A stretch of 64,000 nucleotides of DNA from Pseudomonas citri (GCF_025336485.1 NZ_JAODAB010000011.1:116810-180809); one strand, 5' to 3'; shown: positions 28,163 to 36,672, counted from the stretch's first letter. Notes: generated by a model not told the origin, from the letters alone. Made by a program: numbers and translations.

Positions 28163-29449
28163 ATGATGACTGCCGAAGGTCAAAAGCGAATCGTCGTCGC
28201 GGGCGTGGGCATGGTCGGACCACTGGGGTGCGGCGTGGAAGAGGTCTGGTCGCGGTTACTGGCCGGGCGTTCCGGGATCCGTCAGTTGCCCGGCGAGATC
28301 ACCGAGGGCACCGGCGTGGCGGTCGGCGGGCAGGTGCCGTCCCTGGAGGAAGACGCTGTGGCTGGTTATGACCCGCAACGTCTCATCTCGCCCAAGGACC
28401 GCAAGAAGATGGACCGTTTCATCGAGTTTGCCCTGGTGGCCGCGCACGAAGCGCTGGAGCAGGCCGGCTGGCACCCGACCGATACCGCAAGCCAGGAGCG
28501 CACGGCGACGATCATTTCATCGGGAGTGGGTGGGTTCGGCACGATTGCCGACGCCGTGCGGACCACCGATGAGCGCGGTCCTCGGCGATTGTCGCCATTC
28601 ACCGCACCGGCGTTTCTCGCCAACATGGCGGCCGGGCACGTTTCCATCCAGCACGGGTTCAAGGGGCCGCTCGGCGCCCCCGTCACGGCGTGTGCCGCCG
28701 GGGTGCAGGCCATTGGCGATGCGGCCCGGTTGATCAGGAGCGGTGAGGCCGACATTGCCGTCTGCGGTGGCACGGAAGCGGCGATAGACCGCGTGACCCT
28801 CGGCTGTTTTGCCGCCGCCCGGGCACTGTCCACGGGCTTTGCCGAGCGCCCGCAGGAGGCTTCGCGTCCGTTCGATCGTGACCGCGACGGCTTTGTCATG
28901 TCCGAAGGGGCCGGGTTGCTGGTGATCGAGTCGCTGGAACATGCCCTGGCCCGCGGCGCCAAGCCCCTGGCGGAACTGGTGGGTTATGGCACCAGCGCCG
29001 ATGCCTATCACCTGACGGCAGGGCCGGAAGACGGCAACGGCGCCCGGCGGGCCATGGAGCAGGCGCTGCGCCAGGCCAAGGTGAGCCCTGGCGACGTGCA
29101 GCACATCAACGCCCATGCCACTTCTACCCAGGTGGGGGACAACGGGGAGCTGGCGGCGATTCGCGCGGTGTTCGGGCGTGATAGCGGTGTGGCGATCACC
29201 TCGACCAAATCTGCCACTGGGCACCTGCTGGGCGCGGCCGGAGGCATTGAGGCGATTTTTACAGTCATGGCGCTTCGCGACCAGGTCGCACCGCCGACCT
29301 TGAACCTGCACAATCCCGACGAGGGCGCAGAAGGGCTCGACCTGGTCGCCCTGCAATCACGGGAAATGCCGATGACGCATGCGCTTTCCAATGGCTTCGG
29401 ATTCGGCGGGGTCAATGCCAGCGTGCTGTTCCGGCGGTGGGAAGCCTGA
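28163..29449 (+). CDS. beta-ketoacyl-ACP synthase II-like (FabF family)
   Basis: A 428-residue condensing enzyme. The Cys-His-His set is complete: C177 in PVTACAAGVQ, His in INAHATSTQVGD, and Lys/His in TSTKSATGHLLGAAGG. The start is taken at 28163 because AAGAGG lies 6 bp upstream; an ATG at 28148 precedes that RBS. It is a stand-alone gene, away from any fabD/fabG/acpP set, and lies in the same direction as and right after the RND gene. It is therefore more likely an accessory lipid-modifying or biosynthetic enzyme than the housekeeping FabF. No ACP gene is seen nearby. Confidence 0.9.
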   Translation: MMTAEGQKRIVVAGVGMVGPLGCGVEEVWSRLLAGRSGIRQLPGEITEGTGVAVGGQVPSLEEDAVAGYDPQRLISPKDRKKMDRFIEFALVAAHEALEQAGWHPTDTASQERTATIISSGVGGFGTIADAVRTTDERGPRRLSPFTAPAFLANMAAGHVSIQHGFKGPLGAPVTACAAGVQAIGDAARLIRSGEADIAVCGGTEAAIDRVTLGCFAAARALSTGFAERPQEASRPFDRDRDGFVMSEGAGLLVIESLEHALARGAKPLAELVGYGTSADAYHLTAGPEDGNGARRAMEQALRQAKVSPGDVQHINAHATSTQVGDNGELAAIRAVFGRDSGVAITSTKSATGHLLGAAGGIEAIFTVMALRDQVAPPTLNLHNPDEGAEGLDLVALQSREMPMTHALSNGFGFGGVNASVLFRRWEA

Positions 29450-29525
29450 GCTTGGCTGAAAGACTGAACTGAACCTGTGGTGGGGGATCGATTTCGGGCT
29501 TGAGTTTTGGGTGAAGGTAAGATTG

Positions 29526-29624
29526 CCATCGTGAGCAAGCGTTGCTCCCACAGGGATCTGAAGTGAACGCCGGATCTGCAAAAAAACGCAATCCGTTGTG
29601 GGAGCAAAGCTTGCTCGCGATGAG
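29526..29624. repeat. inverted pair of REP elements
   Basis: ATCGTGAGCAAGCGTTGCTCCC (29529-29550, shown only as style) is mirrored by TGTGGGAGCAAAGC and TTGCTCGCGATGA around 29597-29623. The two REP-type half palindromes face each other about 45 bp apart, as in Pseudomonas REP doublets, between two convergent genes. Confidence 0.75.
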
Positions 29625-29650
29625 GCAAGCTCGGACCTCCCAACGCTGCG

Positions 29651-30607
29651 TTACGACTCGTACACCGTCACTTGGTTACGCCCGTTTTTCTTCGACGAAT
29701 AGAGCGCCTGGTCCGCCCTGCTGATCAGTTCGGCATGGCTGTTCGAGGGGCCGTTCAGTTCGGCCACGCCCAGGCTGATGGTGAAGCGGATGCTTTGGTC
29801 GTTGTAGCGTACCAGCAGCGTTTCGACGGCTTTGCGCAGACGTTCGGCGAAAATCTGTGCGCCTTCCTTGTCAGTGTCCGACAAGACCACGCCGAACTCT
29901 TCGCCGCCATAGCGCCCAGCCACGTCGGATTCGCGGACATGCTCGTGGAGCAGCCCGGCGACTTGCTCGATGACCTTGTCGCCTGCCTGGTGACCATAGG
30001 TGTCGTTGACCCGCTTGAAGTGATCGATGTCGAACATCACCAGGCTCAAGGCCGTGCCGTAGCGCTGGTGTCGGGCGTGAGCGGTTCTGAGGCTTTCTTC
30101 CCAGTGCCCCCGGTTGTACAGGCCGGTCAGCCGATCGGTGCTGGAGAGTTTTTGCAGTTGCGCATTGGCGGCTTGGAGCTGATGCCGGTTGGTGGCGACG
30201 TCGGTGACGTCGTAGATCACCAGGCAGACATGGTTGATGCTGTTGTCGGGGGAGCGCAGCGCCAGCAGGGTGGTGTTCTGGTACATGAACTCTTCCTGGC
30301 CGGTGATCGGCTGGTAGCTCTTGAAACGCACCAGGTAGGGCCGCTGCTCCCAGATGGTGAATGCCGGCGTGCCGAGGGTCGCGACGCTTTCGACCTTGCG
30401 GCTGAACCATTGCTGATCGAGGTCGGGAAACAGGCTGAAAATATGCTGGTTATGGGCGTCCTTTGGCTGTATCCCGGAGCGGTTTTCCATGAAAGTGTTC
30501 CAGACCTGCACGCGGTATTGGCGATCGAGCACCACCACGCCCACGTCAATGCTCTGGACAACCGCCAACAGCCAATGGAACTCATGCAGATCAATAGAGT
30601 GATTCAT
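29651..30607 (-). CDS. PAS-GGDEF diguanylate cyclase
   Basis: A 318-residue soluble protein with an N-terminal PAS-like domain (about residues 10-135, VVVLDRQYRVQVWNTFMENR) and a GGDEF domain from about 150. The active-site loop is GGEEF at residues 234-238, and the product-inhibition I-site RESD lies five residues before it, so it should make c-di-GMP under feedback. No membrane segment. It is encoded 3 bp after the response-regulator/CheC-like gene and is presumably controlled with it. Confidence 0.93.
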   Translation of the reverse strand: MNHSIDLHEFHWLLAVVQSIDVGVVVLDRQYRVQVWNTFMENRSGIQPKDAHNQHIFSLFPDLDQQWFSRKVESVATLGTPAFTIWEQRPYLVRFKSYQPITGQEEFMYQNTTLLALRSPDNSINHVCLVIYDVTDVATNRHQLQAANAQLQKLSSTDRLTGLYNRGHWEESLRTAHARHQRYGTALSLVMFDIDHFKRVNDTYGHQAGDKVIEQVAGLLHEHVRESDVAGRYGGEEFGVVLSDTDKEGAQIFAERLRKAVETLLVRYNDQSIRFTISLGVAELNGPSNSHAELISRADQALYSSKKNGRNQVTVYES

Positions 30608-30610
30608 GGC

Positions 30611-31609
30611 TCAGCTCATCAAGTAGGCGAGTTTGTGGGTCAACCGCCCGATGGAGTCTTCCGTGAACAGCAACAACAGGTCGAAGCGAATATCGTGTCC
30701 TTCCAGGCCGTAGCTGATTTCCACGGCCAGGGTCTTTTTCCAGCGCTTGTGGTTGGCCACGATCAGTTCCTCGATGGCGGCGTGCTGGCCGAGAATCTGC
30801 GGATGGCCCTGGGAAAACACCACGTCGATCTGTTCGGCGATGCTGCTCAGGCAGGCGCCGATGAGGACGCTGGAGAGGTCGAGCAGCATTTCCAGGTCCG
30901 AATAGTCGGCGCTCTGGCGCTGCATGAGTTTCCCGATGTCGGCGATTTCCGAATCGTGGAAGATCAACAGGGCTTCGCCGGCGATGCCGCTGCCGATAAA
31001 ACCCTGGCAGATGGCCGTGAGGTCCTGGGAACTGCCCGCGTCGTTCAGTGCCATGTGCAGCTCACCGACCTCCAGGACGTTCACGTTCGGCACGGGCAGT
31101 TGCACGAAGACCCCAAGGACCTTGGCGATCAGGGCGGCCGCCCGGCCGATGGCCACGTTGATCGTCTCACGGAATGCATCGTGGAAGCTGACGGCTGTGT
31201 TCGAGCTTGCATGCTGGCGCAGCGCAGCTTCGCCCGGTTTCGTCAGCAGCCCCAACTGGCTGAGGGTCTGGCGCAACTCGCTTTCGTCGAACGGCTTCTT
31301 CAGGAATGCCAGCGCGCCCAACTCGAGCACGCGGCGCACCGCTTGTTCCTGGACGTCCCCGGAGATCACGATGACCTGCGCCTTCAGCCCTTCGCTGCGC
31401 AGTGCACCCAGCACTTGGTAGCCGTCCATCTCCGGCATGGTCAGGTCGAGCAGCACCACCTGTCCCAACCCTTGGCGGATGGCGTCCATCGCCTGGCGAC
31501 CATTCACGGCCTCGGTGACCGACACCGGCCAATCCGCCGGCAGCGCCCGCAAGACTTGCTTACGGGCCATGGTGGAGTCATCACACACTACTAGGGGAAT
31601 CACTGACAC
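30611..31609 (-). CDS. response regulator with CheC-like output domain
   Basis: A 332-residue protein: a receiver domain (residues 1-125) with acidic pocket CDDS, phosphoacceptor D55 in LLDLTMPEMDGY and the conserved lysine in FLKKPFD, then a C-terminal CheC/CheX-like domain. The first phosphatase-type motif reads DAFRETINVAIGRAA, with the Asp-x3-Glu-x2-Asn spacing of CheC, FliY and CheX. This suggests it dephosphorylates a response regulator or regulates its partner. No histidine kinase gene is adjacent. It is the upstream gene of a two-gene unit with the diguanylate cyclase. Confidence 0.85.
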   Translation of the reverse strand: MSVIPLVVCDDSTMARKQVLRALPADWPVSVTEAVNGRQAMDAIRQGLGQVVLLDLTMPEMDGYQVLGALRSEGLKAQVIVISGDVQEQAVRRVLELGALAFLKKPFDESELRQTLSQLGLLTKPGEAALRQHASSNTAVSFHDAFRETINVAIGRAAALIAKVLGVFVQLPVPNVNVLEVGELHMALNDAGSSQDLTAICQGFIGSGIAGEALLIFHDSEIADIGKLMQRQSADYSDLEMLLDLSSVLIGACLSSIAEQIDVVFSQGHPQILGQHAAIEELIVANHKRWKKTLAVEISYGLEGHDIRFDLLLLFTEDSIGRLTHKLAYLMS

Positions 31610-31842
31610 AGTAGGGGCTCATCTGGGTTGAACATCAGGGAAAATCCGATGATCATCATGCCCTTATTGGTGCGTGAAGACCACTCGCCGGATCGGTTCA
31701 TCAAGCACAACGTCCAATATTGGGACGTCAGCAGGACGTTTCCGGTTCCCGGCGTTATTGTCCGTAGTGTTCAACATCGATCGCCGGGGCGGCGGACCAT
31801 GAGCGTCCGGCGACTGGGCGCTCGGCGATGCTGCGCAGTGGT

Positions 31843-32814
31843 TCAGCGCATTTGCAACTGTGCCTGCAATTGCCCGCCGGCAATGGCTATTTCGTGGAAC
31901 CGGTCACCGTCACGCAGCACGAACAACGCATCCATCCCCCGTGCTTGCGCCAGGCGAGGGCCTTCGGTCGGGCCCAACACCATCAGCGCGGTGGCCCAGG
32001 CATCGGCCAGCATGCAGGAGCTTGCCACCACTGTGACCGCCGCCAGGGCGTTGCAGACAGGGGCCGCGGTGGCCGGGTCCAGGGTGTGGGCATAGGACTG
32101 ACCCCTTACATCGATCCAGTGTCGATAGTCGCCGGAGGTGGCGATGGCCGCGTCGCTGAGGTCCATCACGCCCATGACTTCGCGAACACCCCGGCAGGGC
32201 TTCTCAATGGCCACGACCCAGGGCTGAGCGCCGGGCTTGGCGCCACGGGCTCGCATTTCCCCATCGATGCCGACCAGGTAATCGGTGATGCCCAGACTGT
32301 CCAGGCAGCGGGCCAGTTCATCGACACCGAAGCCTTTGGCGATACCGTTCAAGTCCAGGCTCAGCGGTCCCCGTTTGCGCACCCGGTTGTGCTGCGGGTC
32401 CAGCGCCAGGCCGGCGCAGGCGGACAGACGCGGTCGCGGTGCCGTCATATCGAGCGCCGCGGTCGGGAGGCTCGGTTGGTCGGGGCCGAAGCCCCAGGCA
32501 TTCACCAGGTCACCCACGGCGATGTCAAAAGCACCGCTGGAAAGCCGACCTACACGCAATGCTGCCGTCAGGACCTTGAGCAACGCTTCGGGCACCACCT
32601 GCCATTGTTGTTCGGGGGCGGCATTGAGGCGGTTGAGATCGGAGTTCGGTTTGTAGAGAGACATCTGCTGGTCCACCCGGTCCACGACACGGGACAGGTG
32701 GTGATTGAGGCTGTCGGTGTCGAGGCCGGCTTCGGCGTAGAACAGGGCGGTGTAGCGGGTGCCCATGGTCTCGCCGTTGAGGCTGTAGCGTTTCAGTTCA
32801 GTAGACGTCTTCAC
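31843..32814 (-). CDS. apbE: FAD:protein FMN transferase
   Basis: A 323-residue ApbE-family enzyme that transfers FMN from FAD onto Thr/Ser of exported proteins. Family marks seen are the N-terminal ETMGTRYTA, the SLDLNGIAKGFGVD segment, VGIDGEMRARG, and the C-terminal AHTLDPATAAP with DAWATALMVLG for the Mg and FAD sites. No clear signal peptide or lipobox starts the protein, so either it acts in the cytoplasm or its start lies elsewhere; this is odd for the family. Its start overlaps the end of the PepSY/flavodoxin gene by 17 bp, so they are coupled. The probable substrate is the DUF2271 protein. Confidence 0.92.
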   Translation of the reverse strand: MKTSTELKRYSLNGETMGTRYTALFYAEAGLDTDSLNHHLSRVVDRVDQQMSLYKPNSDLNRLNAAPEQQWQVVPEALLKVLTAALRVGRLSSGAFDIAVGDLVNAWGFGPDQPSLPTAALDMTAPRPRLSACAGLALDPQHNRVRKRGPLSLDLNGIAKGFGVDELARCLDSLGITDYLVGIDGEMRARGAKPGAQPWVVAIEKPCRGVREVMGVMDLSDAAIATSGDYRHWIDVRGQSYAHTLDPATAAPVCNALAAVTVVASSCMLADAWATALMVLGPTEGPRLAQARGMDALFVLRDGDRFHEIAIAGGQLQAQLQMR

Positions 32815-34978
32815 GGTAGCGTCCTTGTGCCTTGAGGGTCAGTACACTCAGGTTGAGCGGTGCCAGCACTTCGTCCAGTACCTGCATCACGCCCTTGGCC
32901 ATCTCGCGCCCGCCACAGACCAGAACCTGGGCGCCTTTTTCGATCAGACGGCGCAGGATCAGGGCATCGCCGAGCAGCCGGTCTTGCACGTAACTGCAGT
33001 CCAGGGCCTGGGAGAACGCCGGCCGTAACGCGGTGAGTCGTCGGTCCGCCAGGTAATGCTTGAGCTCGGCTTCATAGAGAAAGTCCGAGGTTGGGCTGCG
33101 TCCACCCCAGTACAAATGCATGGAGTGACGGGCCTTGTTGTTGCGGATAAACCCGGCCAGGGGGCCAATGCCCGTGCCAGCACCGATCAGGATCACCGGA
33201 TGATCACCCGATGCCGGGCGAAACTGCGGATTGGGTTGGATAAACGCCTGGATCGACGCGCCGATGCTCAGGTTGTGGAGGAACTCCGAGCATAAGCCGC
33301 CCTTGTGTTTGCGCACGCAGATCTCCAGCAAGCCATCCTGCGAGCCGCTGGCCAGCGAGTAGAACCGCGGTGTCGTACTGCCTGGAGGGACGATTGCGAC
33401 CAGGTCGCCGGCCTCGAAATCCGGCAAGGTGGCCGGCGCCTTGAAACGCAGTATGTGGGTCGGAGCATTGACCTGTGCACCGTAGGCGCGACGTTCGGCC
33501 AGCACCAGTTCATGAGTGGGCGGTTGTGGTGGGGTGTAGGTCAGCTGGAGCCCTTGCCCCAGTGCTTCGCCCAGGCTGTCGCCCCAGCGCGCGAATGCCT
33601 GGGAGGACTGCCGGTCGATGGTTTCCAGTTCCAGCAGTGGTCGGCCACCGGCCTGCAACATGGCATCCTGGACCTGATGGGCGAACTGGCAGAACTGCGG
33701 GAACTGTCGGTCACCAAAGCCCAATACGGCAAACGGCAGTCCGGGTTTCAGGCCGGTCTTGGCCAGCCGCGACAGAAACTGCGAGGCCTGGGCCGGGGCA
33801 TTGCCGTCGCCGTGGGTGGAGGTGAGGATGAACAACTGCCGGGCGTTACCGCAGTCGTTGGCGTACTGGTTCATGGCCGCGCTATGGACGCGATGTCCGG
33901 CCTGGTGCAGGGCGTCATGCAACGCGTTGGCGAAGCCCCAGGTGCTGTTGTTTTCGCTGCCTACCAGGATCACGCTGTCGGCCAGTTGCACGGCGCAGTT
34001 GTGGCGGATGTCTGGTCTGGCCTTGCGGCGACGCCACCACATCAGGACACCGGTCATGCTCATCAACGGCACGCCGAGGGCGCTCAGCCCCAGCAACAGG
34101 CCGAGCCACCAGATACCCTCGCCGGTGTGCAACTGATAGATCAGTTCGTAGAGGTTGTACATCGCGTCATGGGCTTGATAGGACACTAGCGTCCCGCTGG
34201 CCGGGTCCACGTAACCGTCGCCTTGGACCGTGCGCAAGGAAAACATATCCCGTGGGTTGTCGGGGCTCGGATAGACGAGTTCGCGCAGGTCGTTCAAGTC
34301 CGTCGCCTGCAAGGCAGCCAGGCTTGCCACCGGCATTGCCGGCCCGGCGCTGATCTGGGCCGGGAAGGGCGGCTCGTCCTGGTTGCCCCCGTCGATCAGT
34401 TCGAAGGTCGTGGCGCACAGGTAGAGCCCGCTCAGCGACGACAACAGCAACCCGAGCAAGGCCAGGCGACCGACTTGCGCATGCCAGCGCTGGCTGAAGT
34501 TGCCACGCAACGGTCGTAGCAGGTTACGCCAGCCACCGACCCGCCGCACCAGCAGCAGCGCGCCGGACACCGACAGGAGCAGCATGAGCAGCGCCCCGAT
34601 TCCTGCCAGGCCGTGACCGGTGGTACCCAGCAACAGCGAGCGATGCAGGTCTTTTATCCAGCGTGAAACGTCGGACGGCTGGTAGGCCGCGAGGCCTTGC
34701 CCGGTCAGTGGGTCGACCTTTTCAGCGGCGGGCTGGCCTTGCTCGGTGTAGTAGACGATGAGCGTGCCGGACGCCGTGCGCCGGATCTGCTCCACGCCCG
34801 GAAAGTGCGTGGCGACGCGCCCGGCCAACTGCGCGACATTAACCTGTCCGACTTCGGTGGCGGTACCGTGCAGCCTTTCCAGGGCCGGGTCGACCGAAAG
34901 GATCGCGCCGCTGACGGACAGCAGCGCCACCAGCAGGGCGGCCACCAGGCCGGGCAGTGAGTGGAACTGGCGAAGCAT
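32798..34978 (-). CDS. PepSY-TM / flavodoxin / NADPH-flavin reductase fusion
   Basis: A 726-residue three-part redox protein. The N-terminal half is a PepSY_TM membrane module with four hydrophobic segments (first LVAALLVALLSVSGAILSV, last before GVLMWWRRRK at about residue 315). Then follow a flavodoxin domain (VGSENNSTWGFANALHDAL, LTSTHGDGNAPAQ) and a ferredoxin-reductase-like FAD/NADP part (FYSLASGSQDGLLEICV, LIGAGTGIGPLAGFIRN, VCGGREMAKGVMQV). It should carry electrons from cytosolic NADPH across the membrane to a periplasmic acceptor. Gene order and overlap with apbE and DUF2271 point to a flavinylated acceptor. Iron reduction is another possible end use. Confidence 0.9.
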   Translation of the reverse strand: MLRQFHSLPGLVAALLVALLSVSGAILSVDPALERLHGTATEVGQVNVAQLAGRVATHFPGVEQIRRTASGTLIVYYTEQGQPAAEKVDPLTGQGLAAYQPSDVSRWIKDLHRSLLLGTTGHGLAGIGALLMLLLSVSGALLLVRRVGGWRNLLRPLRGNFSQRWHAQVGRLALLGLLLSSLSGLYLCATTFELIDGGNQDEPPFPAQISAGPAMPVASLAALQATDLNDLRELVYPSPDNPRDMFSLRTVQGDGYVDPASGTLVSYQAHDAMYNLYELIYQLHTGEGIWWLGLLLGLSALGVPLMSMTGVLMWWRRRKARPDIRHNCAVQLADSVILVGSENNSTWGFANALHDALHQAGHRVHSAAMNQYANDCGNARQLFILTSTHGDGNAPAQASQFLSRLAKTGLKPGLPFAVLGFGDRQFPQFCQFAHQVQDAMLQAGGRPLLELETIDRQSSQAFARWGDSLGEALGQGLQLTYTPPQPPTHELVLAERRAYGAQVNAPTHILRFKAPATLPDFEAGDLVAIVPPGSTTPRFYSLASGSQDGLLEICVRKHKGGLCSEFLHNLSIGASIQAFIQPNPQFRPASGDHPVILIGAGTGIGPLAGFIRNNKARHSMHLYWGGRSPTSDFLYEAELKHYLADRRLTALRPAFSQALDCSYVQDRLLGDALILRRLIEKGAQVLVCGGREMAKGVMQVLDEVLAPLNLSVLTLKAQGRYREDVY

Positions 34979-35000
34979 GTTCAGCCTCCAGGAATGACCA

Positions 35001-35471
35001 CTACAGGTCGTAGGTAAAAGACTCGACGTAGGTGTTGCCGGTCGTCGGCTGGCCTGACCCTGCGGACGTCAGGGGCACGCTGACATCGGCGCGGGCATCT
35101 CGCTTGTCCTCGACGGCGCTGTCGATGCGGATCTGGTACCCGGCGTCAATCAAGGTGTCAGCCAGCTCGACGCTGACTTTGAGCGTGCGCCCGCTGCCGA
35201 CGCTGGCGCCGCTGACGCCGTCGTACTCGCTCGGGTTCATCTGGCTGCCACGGGCCCAGTCGCCCAGGTGTTTGTAGTACTTGGCTTTCTTGCCGGCGAC
35301 CCAGAGGGTTTTCTGGTATTGGCCGTTGGCATCGGTGAGGTAGATCGCCAGGTACGCATCATTGCCCCTGTAGGGCTTGAGCTGAGTGGTCAGGGTCACT
35401 TCACGGGCCTGGGCCAGCGCTGGCAAGGCGAGGGCGCCGACGAGGCAGGTTGCGGCGATGAACTTTTTCAT
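35001..35471 (-). CDS. DUF2271 periplasmic protein, predicted flavinylated
   Basis: A 156-residue exported protein; the signal peptide ends after ALAQA (residue 22), and the ATG at 35471 has an AAGGAC RBS. The body matches the DUF2271 pattern (KTLWVAGKKAKYYKHLGDW). Residues 84-90 read DGVSGAS, fitting the D-G-x-S-G-A-(S/T) sequon that ApbE uses in NqrC and RnfG, with S90 as the predicted FMN acceptor. It lies 22 bp before the PepSY/flavodoxin reductase gene in one operon with apbE. It is thus probably a periplasmic FMN electron carrier, which is inference from motif and context. Confidence 0.85.
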   Translation of the reverse strand: MKKFIAATCLVGALALPALAQAREVTLTTQLKPYRGNDAYLAIYLTDANGQYQKTLWVAGKKAKYYKHLGDWARGSQMNPSEYDGVSGASVGSGRTLKVSVELADTLIDAGYQIRIDSAVEDKRDARADVSVPLTSAGSGQPTTGNTYVESFTYDL

Positions 35472-35554
35472 GGGGGTGTCCTTTTTGATCGGTCGGTCGC
35501 AAGCCTGAACCTGCTTGCTGACAACAACCTGAAGCGCAGCAGGGGGAACGCGGT

Positions 35555-35878
35555 TCATTGGGAGAGCGGGCTGCCGAGGTAATCCCGGGCATCACTGTCG
35601 TCCTGGAAATAAATCTTGAGCGTGCGCAGATGCAACGAGGCCGGCAGGAAGCTGGCCTGGATGACATTGCCCTTGCGGTCCAGTCCCATGAGCTTGTAGC
35701 AACCGTCGTCGACCTTGATGCGCTGCACGCTCCAGCCGTATTGCTGCTCCACTTGCTGGCGCAAGGTTTCGCGCGGCTGCCATTGATTCACCGGGTCGCT
35801 GCAGTCGTCGTCTGCCAGGGCGTAGCCGCACAGCAGCGCGCTTAACAGGGTGGTGCTTGCCATAAAAGCGGATTTCAT
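35555..35878 (-). CDS. small periplasmic PepSY-domain protein
   Basis: A 107-residue protein starting at 35878 after AGGAGACA. The signal peptide ends at about YALA (residue 22), followed by DDDCSDPVNQWQPRETLRQQ and a PepSY_2-like fold (YGWSVQRIKVDDGCYKLMGL). Two cysteines (in DDDCSD and DDGCYK) could form a disulfide. It is the first gene of the operon leading to DUF2271, the flavin reductase and ApbE. Such small PepSY proteins are common next to two-component regulators and may modulate the redox partner or the sensor. Confidence 0.82.
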   Translation of the reverse strand: MKSAFMASTTLLSALLCGYALADDDCSDPVNQWQPRETLRQQVEQQYGWSVQRIKVDDGCYKLMGLDRKGNVIQASFLPASLHLRTLKIYFQDDSDARDYLGSPLSQ

Positions 35879-35942
35879 TGATCTGTCTCCTGCCGGGGGT
35901 GTCGTCGTTGGCCTACCTTGAAGGGCATTCCTGACAACCAGC

Positions 35943-35958
35943 TGAATCTTCAGATTCA
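35943..35958. promoter_or_regulatory. dyad in the divergent control region of the flavin operon and two-component genes
   Basis: TGAATC-TTCA-GATTCA is a perfect inverted repeat midway in the 134-bp gap between the PepSY gene and the response-regulator gene, a natural site for the response regulator to act on both sides. CTTAAG also occurs at 35972-35977. Confidence 0.45.
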
Positions 35959-36012
35959 CGTCAGGTAGGGCGCTTAAGGTGCGGCACGACAACCACCACA
36001 GGAATTGCCAAG

Positions 36013-36672
36013 ATGCGGGTTTTACTGGTCGAGGACGCGCCAGGGCTGGGAGACGCAGTGCGTGAACAGATCGCCGACGACGGCCACGCGGTCGATTGGG
36101 TGCAACGTCTGGAGCATGCGCGCAACAGCGTGCGTAGCACTTCCTACGACCTGATTCTGCTGGACCTGATGCTGCCGGACGGTCGCGGACTGGATTTTTT
36201 GCGTCAACAGCGGCGTGCAGGTGATCCGACGCCGGTCATCATCCTGACCGCCCAGGACCAGATTTCCGATCGCATCGCCGGCCTCAATGCCGGGGCCGAT
36301 GATTATCTGGTCAAGCCGTTCGACCTGAGTGAACTCTCGGCCCGTGTGGCGGCGGTGGCCCGCCGTTACAGCGGCAACCCCAACCCACAGATCAGGGTCG
36401 GCGAATTGGATATCGACATGAGCGCTCGCACGGTGCTGCGAGCTGGCGCGACGGTGGACCTGACCGCGCGCGAGTGGGCGCTGTTCGAGGCCTTCGTCCA
36501 GCGTCCTGGCGCGTTGCTGTCCAAGGCGCAACTGGAGGAGCGGCTGTACGCTTTTGGCGCCGAGATCGAGAGCAACACCATCGAGGTGTACATCAGTCGC
36601 TTGCGCAAGAAACTGGGGCGCGACCTGGTTGAAACCGTGCGCGGCATGGGCTATCGGTTGGCGTCCTCATGA
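36013..36672 (+). CDS. OmpR-family response regulator (QseB/PmrA-like)
   Basis: A 219-residue regulator. The receiver domain has acidic residues VEDAP, phosphoacceptor D51 in ILLDLMLPDGRG and the lysine in YLVKPFD; the C-terminal winged helix has TAREWALFEAFVQRP and VYISRLRKKLG. The sequence style is that of QseB/PmrA/BasR. Its stop overlaps the sensor-kinase start (ATGA). Divergent from the PepSY-DUF2271-reductase-ApbE operon, which it probably regulates. Confidence 0.93.
   Translation: MRVLLVEDAPGLGDAVREQIADDGHAVDWVQRLEHARNSVRSTSYDLILLDLMLPDGRGLDFLRQQRRAGDPTPVIILTAQDQISDRIAGLNAGADDYLVKPFDLSELSARVAAVARRYSGNPNPQIRVGELDIDMSARTVLRAGATVDLTAREWALFEAFVQRPGALLSKAQLEERLYAFGAEIESNTIEVYISRLRKKLGRDLVETVRGMGYRLASS

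Noticed and set aside
31610..31842. Possible small gene between the CheC-like and apbE genes (for example the plus frame from 31628)
   Set aside because: No supported RBS or family; the frame runs antisense into apbE. I see nothing definite in these 233 bases.
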